NCBI GenBank assembly: GCA_905221605.1
Contig: CAJNDS010000955.1
Span: 1 to 48,426, forward strand
DNA: 48,426 nt
Reading direction: 5' to 3'
DNA from: Symbiodinium natans
Lineage: Eukaryota; Sar; Dinophyceae; Suessiales; Symbiodiniaceae
The notes below the pieces were generated by a model that was given only the letters and a program-made list of their open reading frames with translations, was not told the DNA's origin and ran no database searches. Each line of letters begins with the position of its first letter. Positions within the stretch are counted from its first letter, which is position 1. Of this stretch, positions 27,601 through 39,763 are shown in pieces. The position numbers and the translations under genes are program-made.

Positions 27601-30600
27601 TGACAACAAATCGTACTTCTTCCCTTCTGTGACAATCGAGCACAAATTGGTGGCAATAAATCGTTCTATGACAATCTAGCACAAATTGGTGGCAAATCGT
27701 ACTTCTTCCCTTCTAAGACAATCGAGCACAAATTGGTGGCAACAAATCGTACTTCTTCCCTTCTGTGACAATCGAGCACAAATTGGTGGCAACAAATCGT
27801 ACTTCTTCCTTTCGGTGAGAATCGAGCGCAAATTGGTGGCAACAAATCGTACTTCTTCCCTTCTGTGACAATCGAGCACAAATTGGTGACAATGAATCGT
27901 GCTTCTTCCCTTCTGTGACAAACGAGCACAAATTGGTGGCAACAAATCGTACTTCTTCCCTTCTGTGACAATCGAGCACAAATTGGTGGCAACAAATATT
28001 ATTTCTGCCCTTCTGTGACAATCGAGCATAAATTGGTGGCAACACATCGTACTTCTTCCCTTCTGTGAAATTCGAGCACAAATTGGTGGCAACAAATCGT
28101 TTTTCTTCCCTTCTATGACAATCGAGCACAAGTCTGTGGCAATACATCGTACTTCTTTCCTTCTGTGACAACCGAGCACAAATTGGTGGCAACATATCGT
28201 ACTTCTTGCCTTAAGTGACAATAGCACAAATTGGTGGCAACAAATCGTACTTCTTCCCTTCCACCCTGCTGTGACAATCGAGCACAAATTGGTGGCAACA
28301 AATCGTACTTCTTCCCTTCTAAGACAGTCGAGCACAAATTGGTGGCAACAAATCGTACTTCTTCCTTTCTGTGACAATCGAGCACAAATTGGTGGCAACA
28401 AATCGTATTTCTTCCCTTCTGTGACAATCGAGCACAAATTGGTGGCAACAAATCGTACTTCTTCCCTTCTGTGACAATCGAGCACAAATTGGCGGCAACA
28501 AATCGTACTTCTTCCCTGCTGTGACAATCGAGCACAAATTGGTGGCAACAAATCGTACTTCTTCCCTTCTGTGACAATCGAGCACAAATTGGTGGCAACA
28601 AATCTTACTTCTTCCCTTCTGTGACAATCGAACACAAATTGGCACAAATTACCTCTTCCCTTCTGTGACAATCGAGCACAAATTGGTGGCAACAAATCGT
28701 ACTTCTTCCTTTCTGTGACAATCGAGCACAAATTGGTGGCAACAAATCGTACTTCTTGCCTTCTGTGACAATCGAGCACAAATTGGTGGCAACAAATCGT
28801 ACTTATTCCCTTCTGTGATAATCGAGCACAAATTGGTGGCAACAAATCGTACTTCTTCCCTTCTGTGACAATCGAGCACAAATTGGTGGCAACAAATCGT
28901 ATTTCTTCTTTTCCGCCATTCTGTGACAATCGAGCACAAATTGGTGGCAACAAATCGTACTTCTTCCCTTCTGTGACAATCGAGCACAAATTGGTGGCAA
29001 CAAATCGTACTTCTTCCCTTCTGTGACAATCGGTGGAGTACTTCTTGCCTTCTGTCGAACAGGTGGCAATCAAATTGGTGGCAACAAATCGTACTTCTTC
29101 CCTTCTGTGACAATCGAGCACAAATTGGTGGCAACAAATCGTATTTCTTCTTTTCCGCCATTCTGTGACCATCAAGCACAAATTGGTGGCAACAAATCGT
29201 ACTTCTTCCCTTCTGTGACAATCGAGCACAAATTGGTGGCAACAAATCGTACTTCTTCCCTTCTGTGACAATCGAGCACAAATTGGTGGCAACAAATCGT
29301 ATTTCTTCCTTTCTGTGACAATCGAGCACAAATTGGTGGCAACAAATCGTATTGCTTCCTTTCTGTGATAATCGAGCACGAATTGGTGGCAACAAATCGT
29401 ACTTCTTCGCTTCTATGACAATCGAGCACAAATTGGTGGCAACAAATCATACTTCTCTCCTTCTGTGACAATCGAGCACAAATTGGCGGCAGCAAATCGT
29501 ACTTCTTCCCTTCTGTGACAATCGAGCACAAATTGGTGGCAACAAATCGTATTTCTTCCCTTCTGTGACAATCGAGCACAAATGGGTGGCAACAAATCGT
29601 ACTTCTTCCCTTCCGCCCTTCTGTGACAATCGAGCACAAAGTGGTGGCAACAAATCGTACTTCTTCCCTTCTGCGACAATCGAGCACAAATTGGTGGCAA
29701 CAAATCGTACTTCTTCCCGTCTGTGACAATCTAGCACAAATTGGTGGCAAATCGTACTTCTTCCCTTCTAAGACAATCGAGCACAAATTGGCGGCAACAA
29801 ATCGTACTTCTTCCCTTCTGTGACAATCGAACACAAATTGGTGGCAACAAATCGTACTCCTTCCCTTCTGTGACAATCGAGCACAAAGTGCTGACAATAA
29901 ATCGTACTTCTTCCCTTTTGTGACCATCGAGCACGAATTGCTGGCAACAGATCGTACTTCTTCCCTTCCGCCCTTCTGCGACAATCGAGCACAAATTGGT
30001 GGCAACAAATCGTATTTCTTCCCTTCTGTGACAATCGAGCACAAATTGGTGGCAACAAATCGTACTTCTTCCCTTCTGTGACAATCGAACACAAATTGGC
30101 GGCAACAAATCGTACCTCTTCCCTTCTGTGACAATCGAGCACAAATTGGTGGCAACAAATCGTACTTCTTCCCTTCTGTGACAATCGAGCACAAATTGGC
30201 GGCAACAAATCGTACTTCTTCCCTTCTGTGACAATCGAGCACAAATTGGTGGCAACAAATCGTTCTTCTTCCCTTCCGCCCTTCTGCGACAATCGAGCAC
30301 AAATTGGTGGCAACAAATCGTACTTCTTCCCTTCTGTGACAATCGAGCACAAGTTGGTGGCAACAAATCGTACTTCTTCCCTTCTGTGACAATCGAGCAC
30401 AAATTGGTGGCAACAAATCGTACTTCTTCCCTTCTGTGACAATCGAGCACAAATTGGTGGCAACAAATCGTACTTCTTCCCTTCTGTGATAATCGAGCAC
30501 ATTGTGGCAACAAATCGTACTTCTTCCCTTCTGTGACAATCGAGCACAAATTGGTGGCAACAAATCGTACTTCTTCCCTTCTGTGACAATCGAGCACAAA

Positions 30601-30993
30601 TTGGTGGCAACAAATCGTACTTCTTCCCTTCTGTGACAATCGAGAACAAATTGGTGGCAACAAATCGTACTTCTTCCCTTCTGTGACAATCGAGCACAAA
30701 TTGGTGGCAACAAATCGTAATTCTTCCCTTCTGTGACAATCGAGCACAAATTGGTGGCAACAAATCGTACTTCTTCCCTTCCGCCCTCCTGTGACAATCG
30801 AGCACAAATTGGTGACAACAAACCGTACTTCTTCTTCCCTTCTGTGACAATCGAGCACAAATTGGTGGCAACAAATCGTACTTCTTCCCTTCTGTGACAA
30901 TCGAGCACAAATTGGTGGCAACAAATCGTACTTCTTCCCTTCTGTGACAATCGAGCACAAATTGGTGGCAACAAATCGTACTTCTTCCCTTCT

Positions 30994-32848
30994 GTGACAA
31001 TCGAGCACAAATTGGCGGCAACAAATCGTACTTCTTCCCTTCTGCGACAATCGAGCACAAATTGGTGGCAACAAATCGTACTTCTTGCTGTCTGTGACAA
31101 TCTAGCACAAATTGGTGGCAACAAATCGTACTTCTTCCCTTCTGTTCTTCCCTTCTGTGACAATCGAGCACAAATTGGTGGCAACAAATCGTACTTCTTC
31201 CCTTCAGTGACAATCGAGCACAAACTGGTGGCAACAAATCGTACTTCTTCCCTTCTGTGACAATCGAGCACAGATTGGTGGCAACAAATCGCACTTCTTC
31301 CCTTCTGTGACAATCGAGCACAAATTGGTGGCAACAAATCGTACTTCTTCCCTTCTGCGACAATCGAGCACAAATTGGTGGCAACAAATCGCACCTCTTC
31401 CCTTCTGTGACAATCGAGCACAAATTGGCGGCAACAAATCGTACTTCTTCCTTTCTGTGACAATCGAGCACAAATTGGTGGCAACAAATCGTACTTCTTC
31501 CCTTCTGTGACAATCGAGCACAAATTGGTGGCAACAAATCGTACTTCTTGCCTTCTGTGACAATCCAGCACAAATTCGTAGCAACAAATCGTACTTCTTC
31601 CCTTCTGTGATAATCGAGCACAAATTGGTGGCAACAAAAATCGTATTTCTTCCCTTCTGTTCTTCCCTTCTGCGACAAACGACCACAAATTGGTGACAAC
31701 AAATAGTACTTTTTCCCTTCTGTGACAAACGAGCACAAATCTTCTTCCCTTCTGTGACAATCGAGCACAAATTGGCGGCAACAAATCGTACTTCTTCCCT
31801 TCTGCGACAATCGACCACAAATTGGTGCCAATAAATCGCACTTCTTCCCTTCTGTGACAATCGAGCACAAATTGGTGGCAACAAATCGTACTTCTTCCCT
31901 TCTGCGATAATCGAGCACAAATTGGTGGCAATAAATCGTACTTCTTCCCTTCAGTGACAATCGAGCACAAATTGGTGGCAACAAGTCGTACTTCTTCCCT
32001 TCTAAGACAACGGAGCACAAATTGGTGGCAACAAATCGTACTTCTTCCCTTCTGTGACAAAGAAGCACAAATTGGTGATAATAAATCGTACTTCTTCCCT
32101 TTTGTGACCATCGAACACAAATTGGTGGCAACAAATCGTACTTCTTCCCTTCTATGACAATCGAGCACAAATTGGTGGCAACAAATCGTACTTCTTCCCT
32201 TATGTGACAATCGAGCACAAATTGGTGGCAACAAATCGTACTTCTCCCCTTCTGTGACAATCGAATACACATTGGTGGCAACAAAAATCGTACTTCTTCC
32301 CTTCTGTTCTTCCCTTCTGTGACAATCGAGCACAAATTGGTGGCAACAAATCGTAATTCTTCCCTTCTGTGACAATCGAGCACAAATTGGTGGCAACAAA
32401 TCGTACTTCTTCCCCTCTGTGACAATCGAGCACAAATTGGTGGCAACAAATCGTACTTCTTCCCTTCTGTGACAATCGAGCACAAATTGGTGGCAACAAA
32501 TCGTACTTCTTCCCTTCTGTGACAATCGAGCACAAATTGGTGACGACAAATCGTACTTCTTCTCTTCTGTGACAAACGAGCACAAATCTTCTTCCCGTCT
32601 GTGACACTCGAGCACAAATTCGTGGTAACAAATCGTACTTCTTACCTTCTGTGACAATCGAGCACAAATTGGTGGCAACGAGCACAACTTGGTGGCAACA
32701 AATCGTACTTCTTCCCTTCTGTGACAATCGAGCACAAATTGGTGGCAACAAATCGTTCCATGACAATCGAGCACAAATTGCTGGCAAATCGTACTTCTTC
32801 CCTTCTGTGACAATCGAGCGCAAATTGGTGGCAACAAATCGTACTTCT
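30994..32848. repeat. 1.9-kb local duplication, first copy (superblock B)
   Basis: Superblock B equivalent of 11,744-13,598 at offset +19,250. Its partner is 32,894-34,746. Because the same pair exists in both superblocks, the 1.9-kb duplication happened before the superblock duplication. Confidence 0.75.
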
Positions 32849-32893
32849 TCCCTTCTGTGACAATCGAGCACAAATTGGTACTTCTTCCCTTCT

Positions 32894-34746
32894 GTGACAA
32901 TCGAACACAAATTGGTGGCAACAAATCGTACTTCTTCCCTTCTGTGACAATCGAGCACAAATTGGCGGCAACAAATCGTACTTCTTGCCGTCTGTGACAA
33001 TCTAGCACAAATTGGTGGCAACAAATCGTACTTCTTCCCTTCTGTTCTTCCCTTCTGTGACAATCGAGCACAAATTGGTGGCAACAAATCGTACTTCTTC
33101 CCTTCTGTGACAATCGAGCACAAATTGGTGGCAACAAATCGTATTTCTTCCCTTCTATGGCAATCGAGCAGAAATTGGTGGCAACAGATCGCACTTCTTC
33201 CCTTCTGTGACAATCGAGCACAAATTGGTGGCAACAAATCGTACTTCTTCCCTTCTGCGACAATCGAGCACAAATTGGTGGCAACAAATCGCACCTCTTC
33301 CCTTCTGTGACAATCGAGCACAAATTGGTGGCAACAAATCGTACTTCTTCCCTTCTGTGACAATCGAGCACAAATTGGTGGCAACAAATCGTACTTCTTC
33401 CCTTCTGTGACAATCGAGCACAAATTGGTGGCAACAAATCGTACTTCTTGCCTTCTGTGACAACCCAGCACAAATTCGTAGCAACAAATCGTACTTCTTC
33501 CCTTCTGTGATAATCGAGCACAAATTGGTGGCAACAAAAATCGTATTTCTTCCCTTCTGTTCTTCCCTTCTGTGACAAACGACCACAAATTGGTGACAAC
33601 AAATCGTACTTCTTCCCTTCTGTGACAAACGAGCACAAATCTTCTTCCCTTCTGTGACAATCGAGCATAAATTGGTGGCAACAAATCGTACTTCTTCCCT
33701 TCTGTGACAATCGACCACAAATTGGTGCCAATAAATCGCACTTCTTCCCTTCTGTGACAATCGAGCACAAATTGGTGGCAACAAATCGTACTTCTTCCCT
33801 TCTGCGATAATCGAGCACAAATTGGTGGCAACAAATCGTACTTCTTCCCTTCAGTGACAATCGAGCACAAATTGGTGGCAACAAATCGTACTTCTTCCCT
33901 TCTAAGACAACGGAGGACAAATTGGTGGCAACAAATCGTACTTCTTCCCTTCTGTGACAAAGAAGCACAAATTGGTGATAATAAATCGTACTTCTTCCCT
34001 TTTGTGACCATCGAACACAAATTGGTGGCAACAAATCGTACTTCTTCCCTTCTATGACAATCGAGCACAAATTGGTGGCAACAAATCGTACTTCTTCCCT
34101 TATGTGACAATCGAGCACAAATTGGTGGCAACAAATCGTACTTCTCCCCTTCTGTGACAATCGAACACATTGGTGGCAACAAAAATCGTACTTCTTCCCT
34201 TCTGTTCTTCCCTTCTGTGACAATCGAGCACAAATTGGTGGCAACAAATCGTAATTCTTCCCTTCTGTGACAATCGAGCACAAATTGGTGGCAACAAATC
34301 GTACTTCTTCCCCTCTGTGACAATCGAGCACAAATTGGTGGCAACAAATCGTACTTCTTCCCTTCTGTGACAATCGAGCACAAATTGGTGGCAACAAATC
34401 GTACTTCTTACCTTCTGTGACAATCGAGCACAAATTGGTGACGACAAATCGTACTTCTTCTCTTCTGTGACAAACGAGCACAAATCTTCTTCCCGCCTGT
34501 GACACTCGAGCACAAATTCGTGGTAACAAATCGTACTTCTTCCCTTCTGTGACAATCGAGCACAAATTGGTGGCAACGAGCACAACTTGGTGGCAACAAA
34601 TCGTACTTCTTCCCTTCTGTGACAATCGAGCACAAATTGGTGGCAACAAATCGTTCTATGACAATCGAGCACAAATTGGTGGCAAATCGTACTTCTTCCC
34701 TTCTGTGACAATCGAGCACAAATTGGTGGCAACAAATCGTACTTCT
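32894..34746. repeat. 1.9-kb local duplication, second copy (superblock B)
   Basis: Equivalent of 13,644-15,496 at offset +19,250, carrying the same private variants (TATGGCAATCGAGCAG near 33,156, CGGAGGACAAATTGG near 33,911). Confidence 0.75.
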
Positions 34747-35060
34747 TCCTTTCGGTGAGAATCGAGCGCAAATTGGTGGCATCAAATATTTTTTCTGCCC
34801 TTCTGTGACAATCGAGCATAAATTGGTGGCAACACATCGTACTTCTTCCCTTCTGTGAAATTCGAGCACAAATTGGTGGCAACAAATCGTACTTCTTCCC
34901 TTCTGTGACAATCGAGCACAAATTGGTGGCAACAAATCGTACTTCTTCCCTTCTGTGACAATCGCGCACAAATTGGTGGCAACATATCGTACTTCTTGCC
35001 TTCTGTGACAATGGAGCACAAATTGGTGGCAACAAATCGTAGTTCTTCCCTTCTGTGACA

Positions 35061-37936
35061 ATGGAGCACAAATTGGTGACAACAAATCGTACTTCTTGCC
35101 TTCTGTGACAATCGAGCACAAGTTGGTGGCAACAAATCGTATTTCTTCCCTTCTATGGCAATCGAGCAGAAATTGGTGGCAACACATCTTACTTCTTCCC
35201 TTCTGTGACAATCGAGCAGAAATTCGTGGCAACACATCGTACTTCTTCCCTTCTGTGACAATCGAGCACAGATTGGGGGCAACCAATCGTACTTCTTCCC
35301 TTCTGTGACAATCGGGCACAAATTGGCCGCAACAAATCGTACTTCTTCCCTTCTGTGACAATCGAGTACAAATTGGTGATAACAAACCGTACTTCTTCCC
35401 TTCTGTGACAAACCAGCACAAATCTCCTTCCCTTCTGTGACAATCGAGCACTGTGACAATCGAGCGCAAAATTGGTGGCAACAAATCGTACTTCTTCCCT
35501 TCTGTGACAATCGAGCAAGAATTGGTGGCAACAAATCATACTTCTTCCCTTCTGGGACAATCGAGCACAAACTGGTGGCAACAAATCGTACTTCTTGCCT
35601 TCTTTGACAACCGAGCACAAATTGGTGGCAAGAAATCGTACTTCTTCCCTTCCGCCCTTCTGTGAGAATCGAGCACAGATTGGTGGCAACAAATCGTACT
35701 TCTTCCCTTCTGTGACAATCGAGCAACAATTGGTGCCAATAGATCGCCCTTCTTCCCTTCTGTGACAATCGAGCACAAATTGGTGGGTGGTAACAAATCC
35801 CCTTCTACGATAATCGAGCACAGATTGGTGGCAAGAAATCGTGAGCACAAATTGGTGGTACTTCTTCCCTTCCGCCCTTCTGTGACAACCGAGCACAAAT
35901 TGAAGGCAACAAGTCGTACTTCTTCCCTTTTCTGACAAAGCAGCACAAATTGGTGATAATAAAGCGTACTTCTTCCCTTTTGTGACCATCGAACACAAAT
36001 TGATGGCAACAAATCGTACTTCTTCCCTTCTATGACAATCGGGCACAAATTGGCCGCAACAAATCGTACTTCTTCCCTTCTGTGACAATCGAGTACAAAT
36101 TGGTGATAACAAACCGTACTTCTTCCCTTTTGTGACAATCGAGCACAAATTGGTGGCAACGAGCACAACTTGGTGGCAAGAACTCGTACTTCTTTTCTTC
36201 TGTGACAATCGAGCACAAATTGGTGGCAGCAAATCGTACTTCTTCCCGCCTATGACAATCTAACACAAATTGGCGGCAAATAGTACTTCTTCCCTTCTAA
36301 GACAATCGAGCACAAATTGCGTCCCTTCTGTTGACAATCGAGCAGAAATTGGTGGCAAGACATCGTACTTCTTCCCTTCTGTGACAATCGAGCACAAATT
36401 GGTGGCAACAAATCGTGCTTCTTCCCTTCTGTAACAATCGAGCACAAATTGGTGGCAACAATTACTATTTCTGCCATTCTGTGACAATCGAGCACAAATT
36501 GATGGCAACACATCGTACTTCTTCCCTTCTGTAACATTCGAGCACAAATTGGCGGCAACAAATCGTATTTTTCCTTTCTATGACAATCGAGCACAAGTCT
36601 GGGAAAACATCGCACCTCTTTCGTGACAGTCGAGCACAATTGGTGGCAACAAATCGTACTTCTTCCCTTTTGTGATAATCGAGCAGAAATTGGTGGCAAC
36701 AAATCGTACTTCTTCCCTTCTGTGACAATCGAGCACAAATTGGTGGCAGCAAGTCGTACTTTTTCCCTTCTGTGACAATCGAGCACAAATTGGTGGTGTC
36801 AAATCGTACTTCTTCCCTTCTGTGAAAATCGAGCACAAAGTGGTGGCAATGAATCGTACTTCTTCCCTTTTGTGACCATCGAGCACAAATTGGTGGCAAC
36901 AAATCGTGCTTCTTCCCTTTTGTGAAACAATCGAGCACAAATTGGTGACAACAAATCGTACTTGTCGCCTTCTGAGCAGAAATTGGTGGCAAGAAATCGT
37001 ATTTCTGCCTTCTGAGACAATCGAGCACAAGTTGGCGGCAACAAATCGTATTTGTTTTCTTGTGTGACAATCGAGCACAAATTGGTGGCAACAAATCGTT
37101 TTTCTTCCCTTCCGTCCTTCTGTGACAATCGAGCACAAATAGGTGGCAACAAATCGTACTTCTTCCCTTCTGTGACAATCAAGCACAAATTGGTGGCAAC
37201 AAATCGTACTTCTGTGACAATCGAGCACAAATTGGTGGCAACAAATCGTACTTCTTCCCTTCTGTGACAATCGAGCACAAATTGGTAACAAATAGTATTT
37301 CTTTTCTTCTGAGATAATCGAGCACAAGTTGGTTGCAACCCATCGTACTTCTTCCCTTCTGTGACAATCGAGCACAAATTGGTGGCAACAAATCGTACTT
37401 CTTCTTTCTGTGGCAATTGCGCACAAATTGGAGACAACAAATGTTCTTTCTTCCCTTCTGTGACAAACAAAGACAAATCTTCCTCCTTTTGTGACAATCG
37501 AGCACAAATTGGCAACAAATCGTACTTCTTCCCTTCTGTGGTCGAGCACAAACTTGTGGCAACAAATCGTACTTCTTCCTTTCTGTGAAAAATCGAGCAC
37601 AAATTGGTGGCAACAAGTCGTACTTCTTCCCTTCTGTGACAATCGAGCACATATTCGTAGCAACAAATTGTACGTTTTCCCTTCTGTGATAATCGAGCAC
37701 AAATTGGTGGCAACAAACATCGGATTTCTTCCCTTCTATTCTTGCCTTCTGTGACAATCGAGTACAAACTGATGGCAACAAATCGTTACTTCATCCCTTC
37801 TGTGACAATCGAGCGCAAATTGGTGGCAACAAATCGTTCTTCTTCCCTTTTGTGACAATCGAGCACAAATTGATGGCAACAAATCGTACTTCTTCCCTTC
37901 TGTGATAATCGAGCACAAATTACTTTTCCCTTATGT
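35061..37936. repeat. Diverged edge of the 50-bp array
   Basis: Units here still follow the 50-bp pattern but carry many more substitutions, truncated units and irregular spacing (e.g. 35,440-35,470, 35,790-35,880, 36,300-36,345, 37,205-37,215). A pair of units reading ATCGGGCACAAATTGGCCGC at 35,311 recurs at 36,038, showing a local duplication of about 727 bp. Greater divergence toward an array boundary is the usual outcome where unequal exchange homogenises the interior more than the edges. The array ends at a truncated unit followed directly by telomere repeats. Confidence 0.9.
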
Positions 37937-37938
37937 TC

Positions 37939-38050
37939 TTAGGGTTTAGGGTTTAGGGTTTAGGGTTTAGGGTTTAGGGCTTAGGGCTTAGGGTTTAGGG
38001 CTAAAGGTTTAAGGTTTAGGGTTTAGGGTTTAGGGTTTAGGGTTTAGGGT
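37939..38050 (+). repeat. Interstitial TTTAGGG telomere-repeat block
   Basis: About 16 copies of TTTAGGG in + orientation, mostly perfect, with variants GGGCTTAGGG, GGGCTAAAGG and TTTAAGG in the middle. The G-rich strand runs 5' to 3' rightward, the orientation of a chromosome end lying to the right. Since 10 kb of other sequence follows, it is interstitial here. TTTAGGG is the telomere repeat of plants, many green algae, dinoflagellates and some other protists. Confidence 0.95.
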
Positions 38051-38708
38051 AAACCAAGATCCCAGAAAATGATTACGGGCCCAATTCAACCAAACCTCGG
38101 CTCATTCGATAAGTAGCGGACCTGAGTAAAGGGGATCGTCCTGACAGCAAGCCGTCGCATTTACAAGCCATAGCATCTATCATGAATCTCTCACGCTGGA
38201 CTAGTACCGCAGGTCTGCATGTACGCCCGACGTTGCTTCTGAAATGCCAGATGCAATTCCCGCTGCAAATCGATCGAGATTCGAATGCGTAAAGTTTTTT
38301 GGGTGCGCCTGGGTTGTATATGGCTCGCCAGGATGACCCCTCCGCAGGAAATATTCTCATGGAAGGAGGACCATACGTTCTGATTTGAGCGTTATGAATC
38401 AGAACGTTTCACATTCGACAAGTGGCTTCTGATTTGTCCGCTTTCAATTAGTATGTTTCACATTCGTCGAGCTACTTTCTATGTTTTGTGTTTGCCTGCG
38501 TTTGGACGCTGAGACCCGTCGGGAAATGGGGGTGGTGGTGGTCTTTAATGTACGCCACCGGGCCTCGGCTTCCTGGTCCTTCTTTGTTGCCTCTATCGAA
38601 AGTATCTGTTGTACGTATCGTAGAGAATTTGATTCGGAAGTATGGGCGCACGTGTCGTGCACTTCGTTTCACCGAAGAGATCTTCAATCACTCATGGCGT
38701 TTTTTTTT
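38051..38708. other. Single-copy spacer with no supported gene
   Basis: This 0.66-kb stretch shares nothing obvious with the rest of the window. The longest open frame (38,073-38,360, minus) is 95 codons from a near-cognate or ATG start, and I do not recognise it. I see no tRNA or rRNA. It contains the two-copy 50-bp duplication listed separately. Confidence 0.6.
38378..38477 (+). repeat. Two-copy tandem repeat, period 50
   Basis: Copies at 38,378-38,427 and 38,428-38,477 both start TTCTGATTTG and share GTTTCACATTCG at the same offset, with substitutions between. The period equals that of the main satellite although the sequence is not obviously related. Confidence 0.75.
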
Positions 38709-39309
38709 AATCGTACTTCTTTCCATCTTTGACAATCAAGCACAATCTGGTGGCAACAATAGAAACTTCTTTTCATCTTTCAAAAACCGAGAACGAAATG
38801 TCGGCAACACATCGTACTTCTATAAATCTTTGACAATCAAGCACAAACTGGTGACAACAAATCGTACTTCTCCCCATTTTTGACAATCAAACACAAGCTG
38901 GTGGCAACAAATCGTACTTCTCCCCATCTTTGACACTCAAGCACAAATTGCTGGCAACAAATCGTACATCTTGCCATCCCTCACACAGATACCGACCCCC
39001 CGAAGGCCTTACAATTATGTAAACAACACAAGTTTCTTCAAGATCGATCTATCACCGACCCTTAACCCTCGACCCACCGAAGACCAGGCAATTAAGTAAA
39101 ACACCCACGTTTCCTCAAGATCTATCTCCGATCTATAGAAGTCAGGTTTCAGGGTGGGGTTCAGGCTTGTTTCGGTCATTGAAACGAATTATCTTACTAA
39201 ATGTGTCGCTCGGTTTGGGTTCACCAACCTGGCTGCTTTATCAAATGGTTTAGGGTTTTGGGTAAGGGTTTTGGGTTTCAGGGATTAGGGCTTTTTAGGG
39301 CTTAGGGTA
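38709..39309 (+). repeat. Composite subtelomeric unit 1 (+)
   Basis: Three parts. 38,709-38,968 holds about five diverged 50-bp satellite units of a subtype with TTTGACAATCAAGCACAAAC where the main array has TGTGACAATCGAGCACAAAT. 38,969-39,246 is a constant segment starting CTTGCCATCCCTCACACAGA and ending CTTTATCAAATGG. 39,247-39,309 is degenerate telomere motif. The same order recurs in units 2 and 3 and, inverted, at 40,334-40,984 and 44,539-44,875. Confidence 0.85.
39247..39309 (+). repeat. Degenerate TTTAGGG tract in unit 1
   Basis: Reads GGTTTAGGG, TTTTGGG, TAAGGG, TTTTGGG, TTTCAGGG, ATTAGGG, CTTTTTAGGG, CTTAGGG. Its reverse complement is found almost exactly at 44,717-44,781. Confidence 0.85.
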
Positions 39310-39763
39310 TCCGGCACAAACTGGTGGCAACAAATCGTATTCATTCCCATGTTTGACAATCAAAAATAAACTAAACTGGTGGCAACAAATCGGAATCCTT
39401 CCCCCCTTTAACAATCAAGCATAAATTGGTGGCAGCAATTCGTATTTCATACATCTTGCCATGTGTCACACAGATACCGACCCACCGAAGGCCTTACGAT
39501 AAAGTAAACAACACAAGTTTCTTCAAGATCGATTCATCTCCGACCCTTAACCCTCGACGCACCGAAGACCACACAATTAAGTAAATATTCCAAATACCCC
39601 CGAGATCTATCTTCGAACTTTAGAATTTTCGGGTTTCGGGTGTCGGGTTTAGGCTTGTTTTGATCACCGAAACTGACTACTTTACTAAATGTGTCGCTTG
39701 GTTTGGGTCACCACACTGACTGCTTTATCGAATAGTTTGGGATTTAGGGTTTGAGCTGAGGGT
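39310..39763 (+). repeat. Composite subtelomeric unit 2 (+)
   Basis: Satellite part 39,310-39,462, constant part 39,463-39,733, degenerate telomere motif 39,734-39,763 (GTTTGGGATTTAGGG...). The satellite part carries a private insertion, AAAAATAAACTAAACTGG, at 39,364-39,381, which is also present inverted near 44,652-44,670. That ties the inverted right-hand copy to this unit. Confidence 0.85.

Larger units (their letters stand above)
18625..35060. repeat. Satellite superblock B (second copy)
   Basis: Second copy of the 1-15,835 pattern. The match starts at the first base of the window (18,625 corresponds to position 1), so the true left boundary of the duplication lies outside the window. 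It ends near 35,060, where copy A continues with ATCGAGCACAAATTGG and copy B switches to ATGGAGCACAAATTGGTGAC and then to diverged units. Relative to copy A it has lost about 220 bp around 25,450-25,900 and gained about 680 bp between 27,995 and 29,413. Confidence 0.85.
1..37936. repeat. 50-bp satellite array, about 750 units
   Basis: Near-perfect head-to-tail tandem array. A consensus unit can be read at 1342-1391; its key words are GAGCACAAATTGGTGGCAAC and CGTACTTCTTCCCTTCTG. Most units differ by 0-3 substitutions. Recurrent unit variants include: an extra 12 bp that duplicates the CTTCCCTTCTGTT part (e.g. near 1733-1760); an 18-bp internal deletion that joins GAGCACAAAT to CTTCTTCCC (e.g. 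near 515-535); and insertions reading CCGCCCTTCTG or CCGCCATTCTG (e.g. 2788, 3812). The reverse complement of the consensus contains no TAA, TAG or TGA in any frame. Because 50 is not a multiple of 3, every minus-strand frame cycles through all three phases and stays open, giving apparent proteins of up to about 1,800 residues with a 50-residue period. The consensus has no ATG on either strand. I treat the array as non-coding satellite DNA. Confidence 0.98.

Noticed and set aside
29172-34649. Minus-strand open frame of about 1,825 codons encoding a cysteine-rich 50-residue repeat protein
   Set aside because: All three minus frames are open because the 50-bp unit lacks stops on that strand and its length cycles the frame. 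The consensus has no ATG, frames overlap one another throughout, and indels of one or two bases do not break openness. Same reasoning for all other long minus frames in 1-37,936.
1-37936. CRISPR-like array
   Set aside because: The repeats are contiguous with no unique spacers, and the telomere motif shows eukaryotic DNA.
37939-38050. True chromosome terminus
   Set aside because: The tract is short, partly degenerate and followed by more than 10 kb of other sequence, so it is interstitial in this assembly.
38073-38360. Minus-strand open frame of 95 codons in the spacer
   Set aside because: No recognisable family, no supporting context, and a length expected by chance in GC-balanced DNA.
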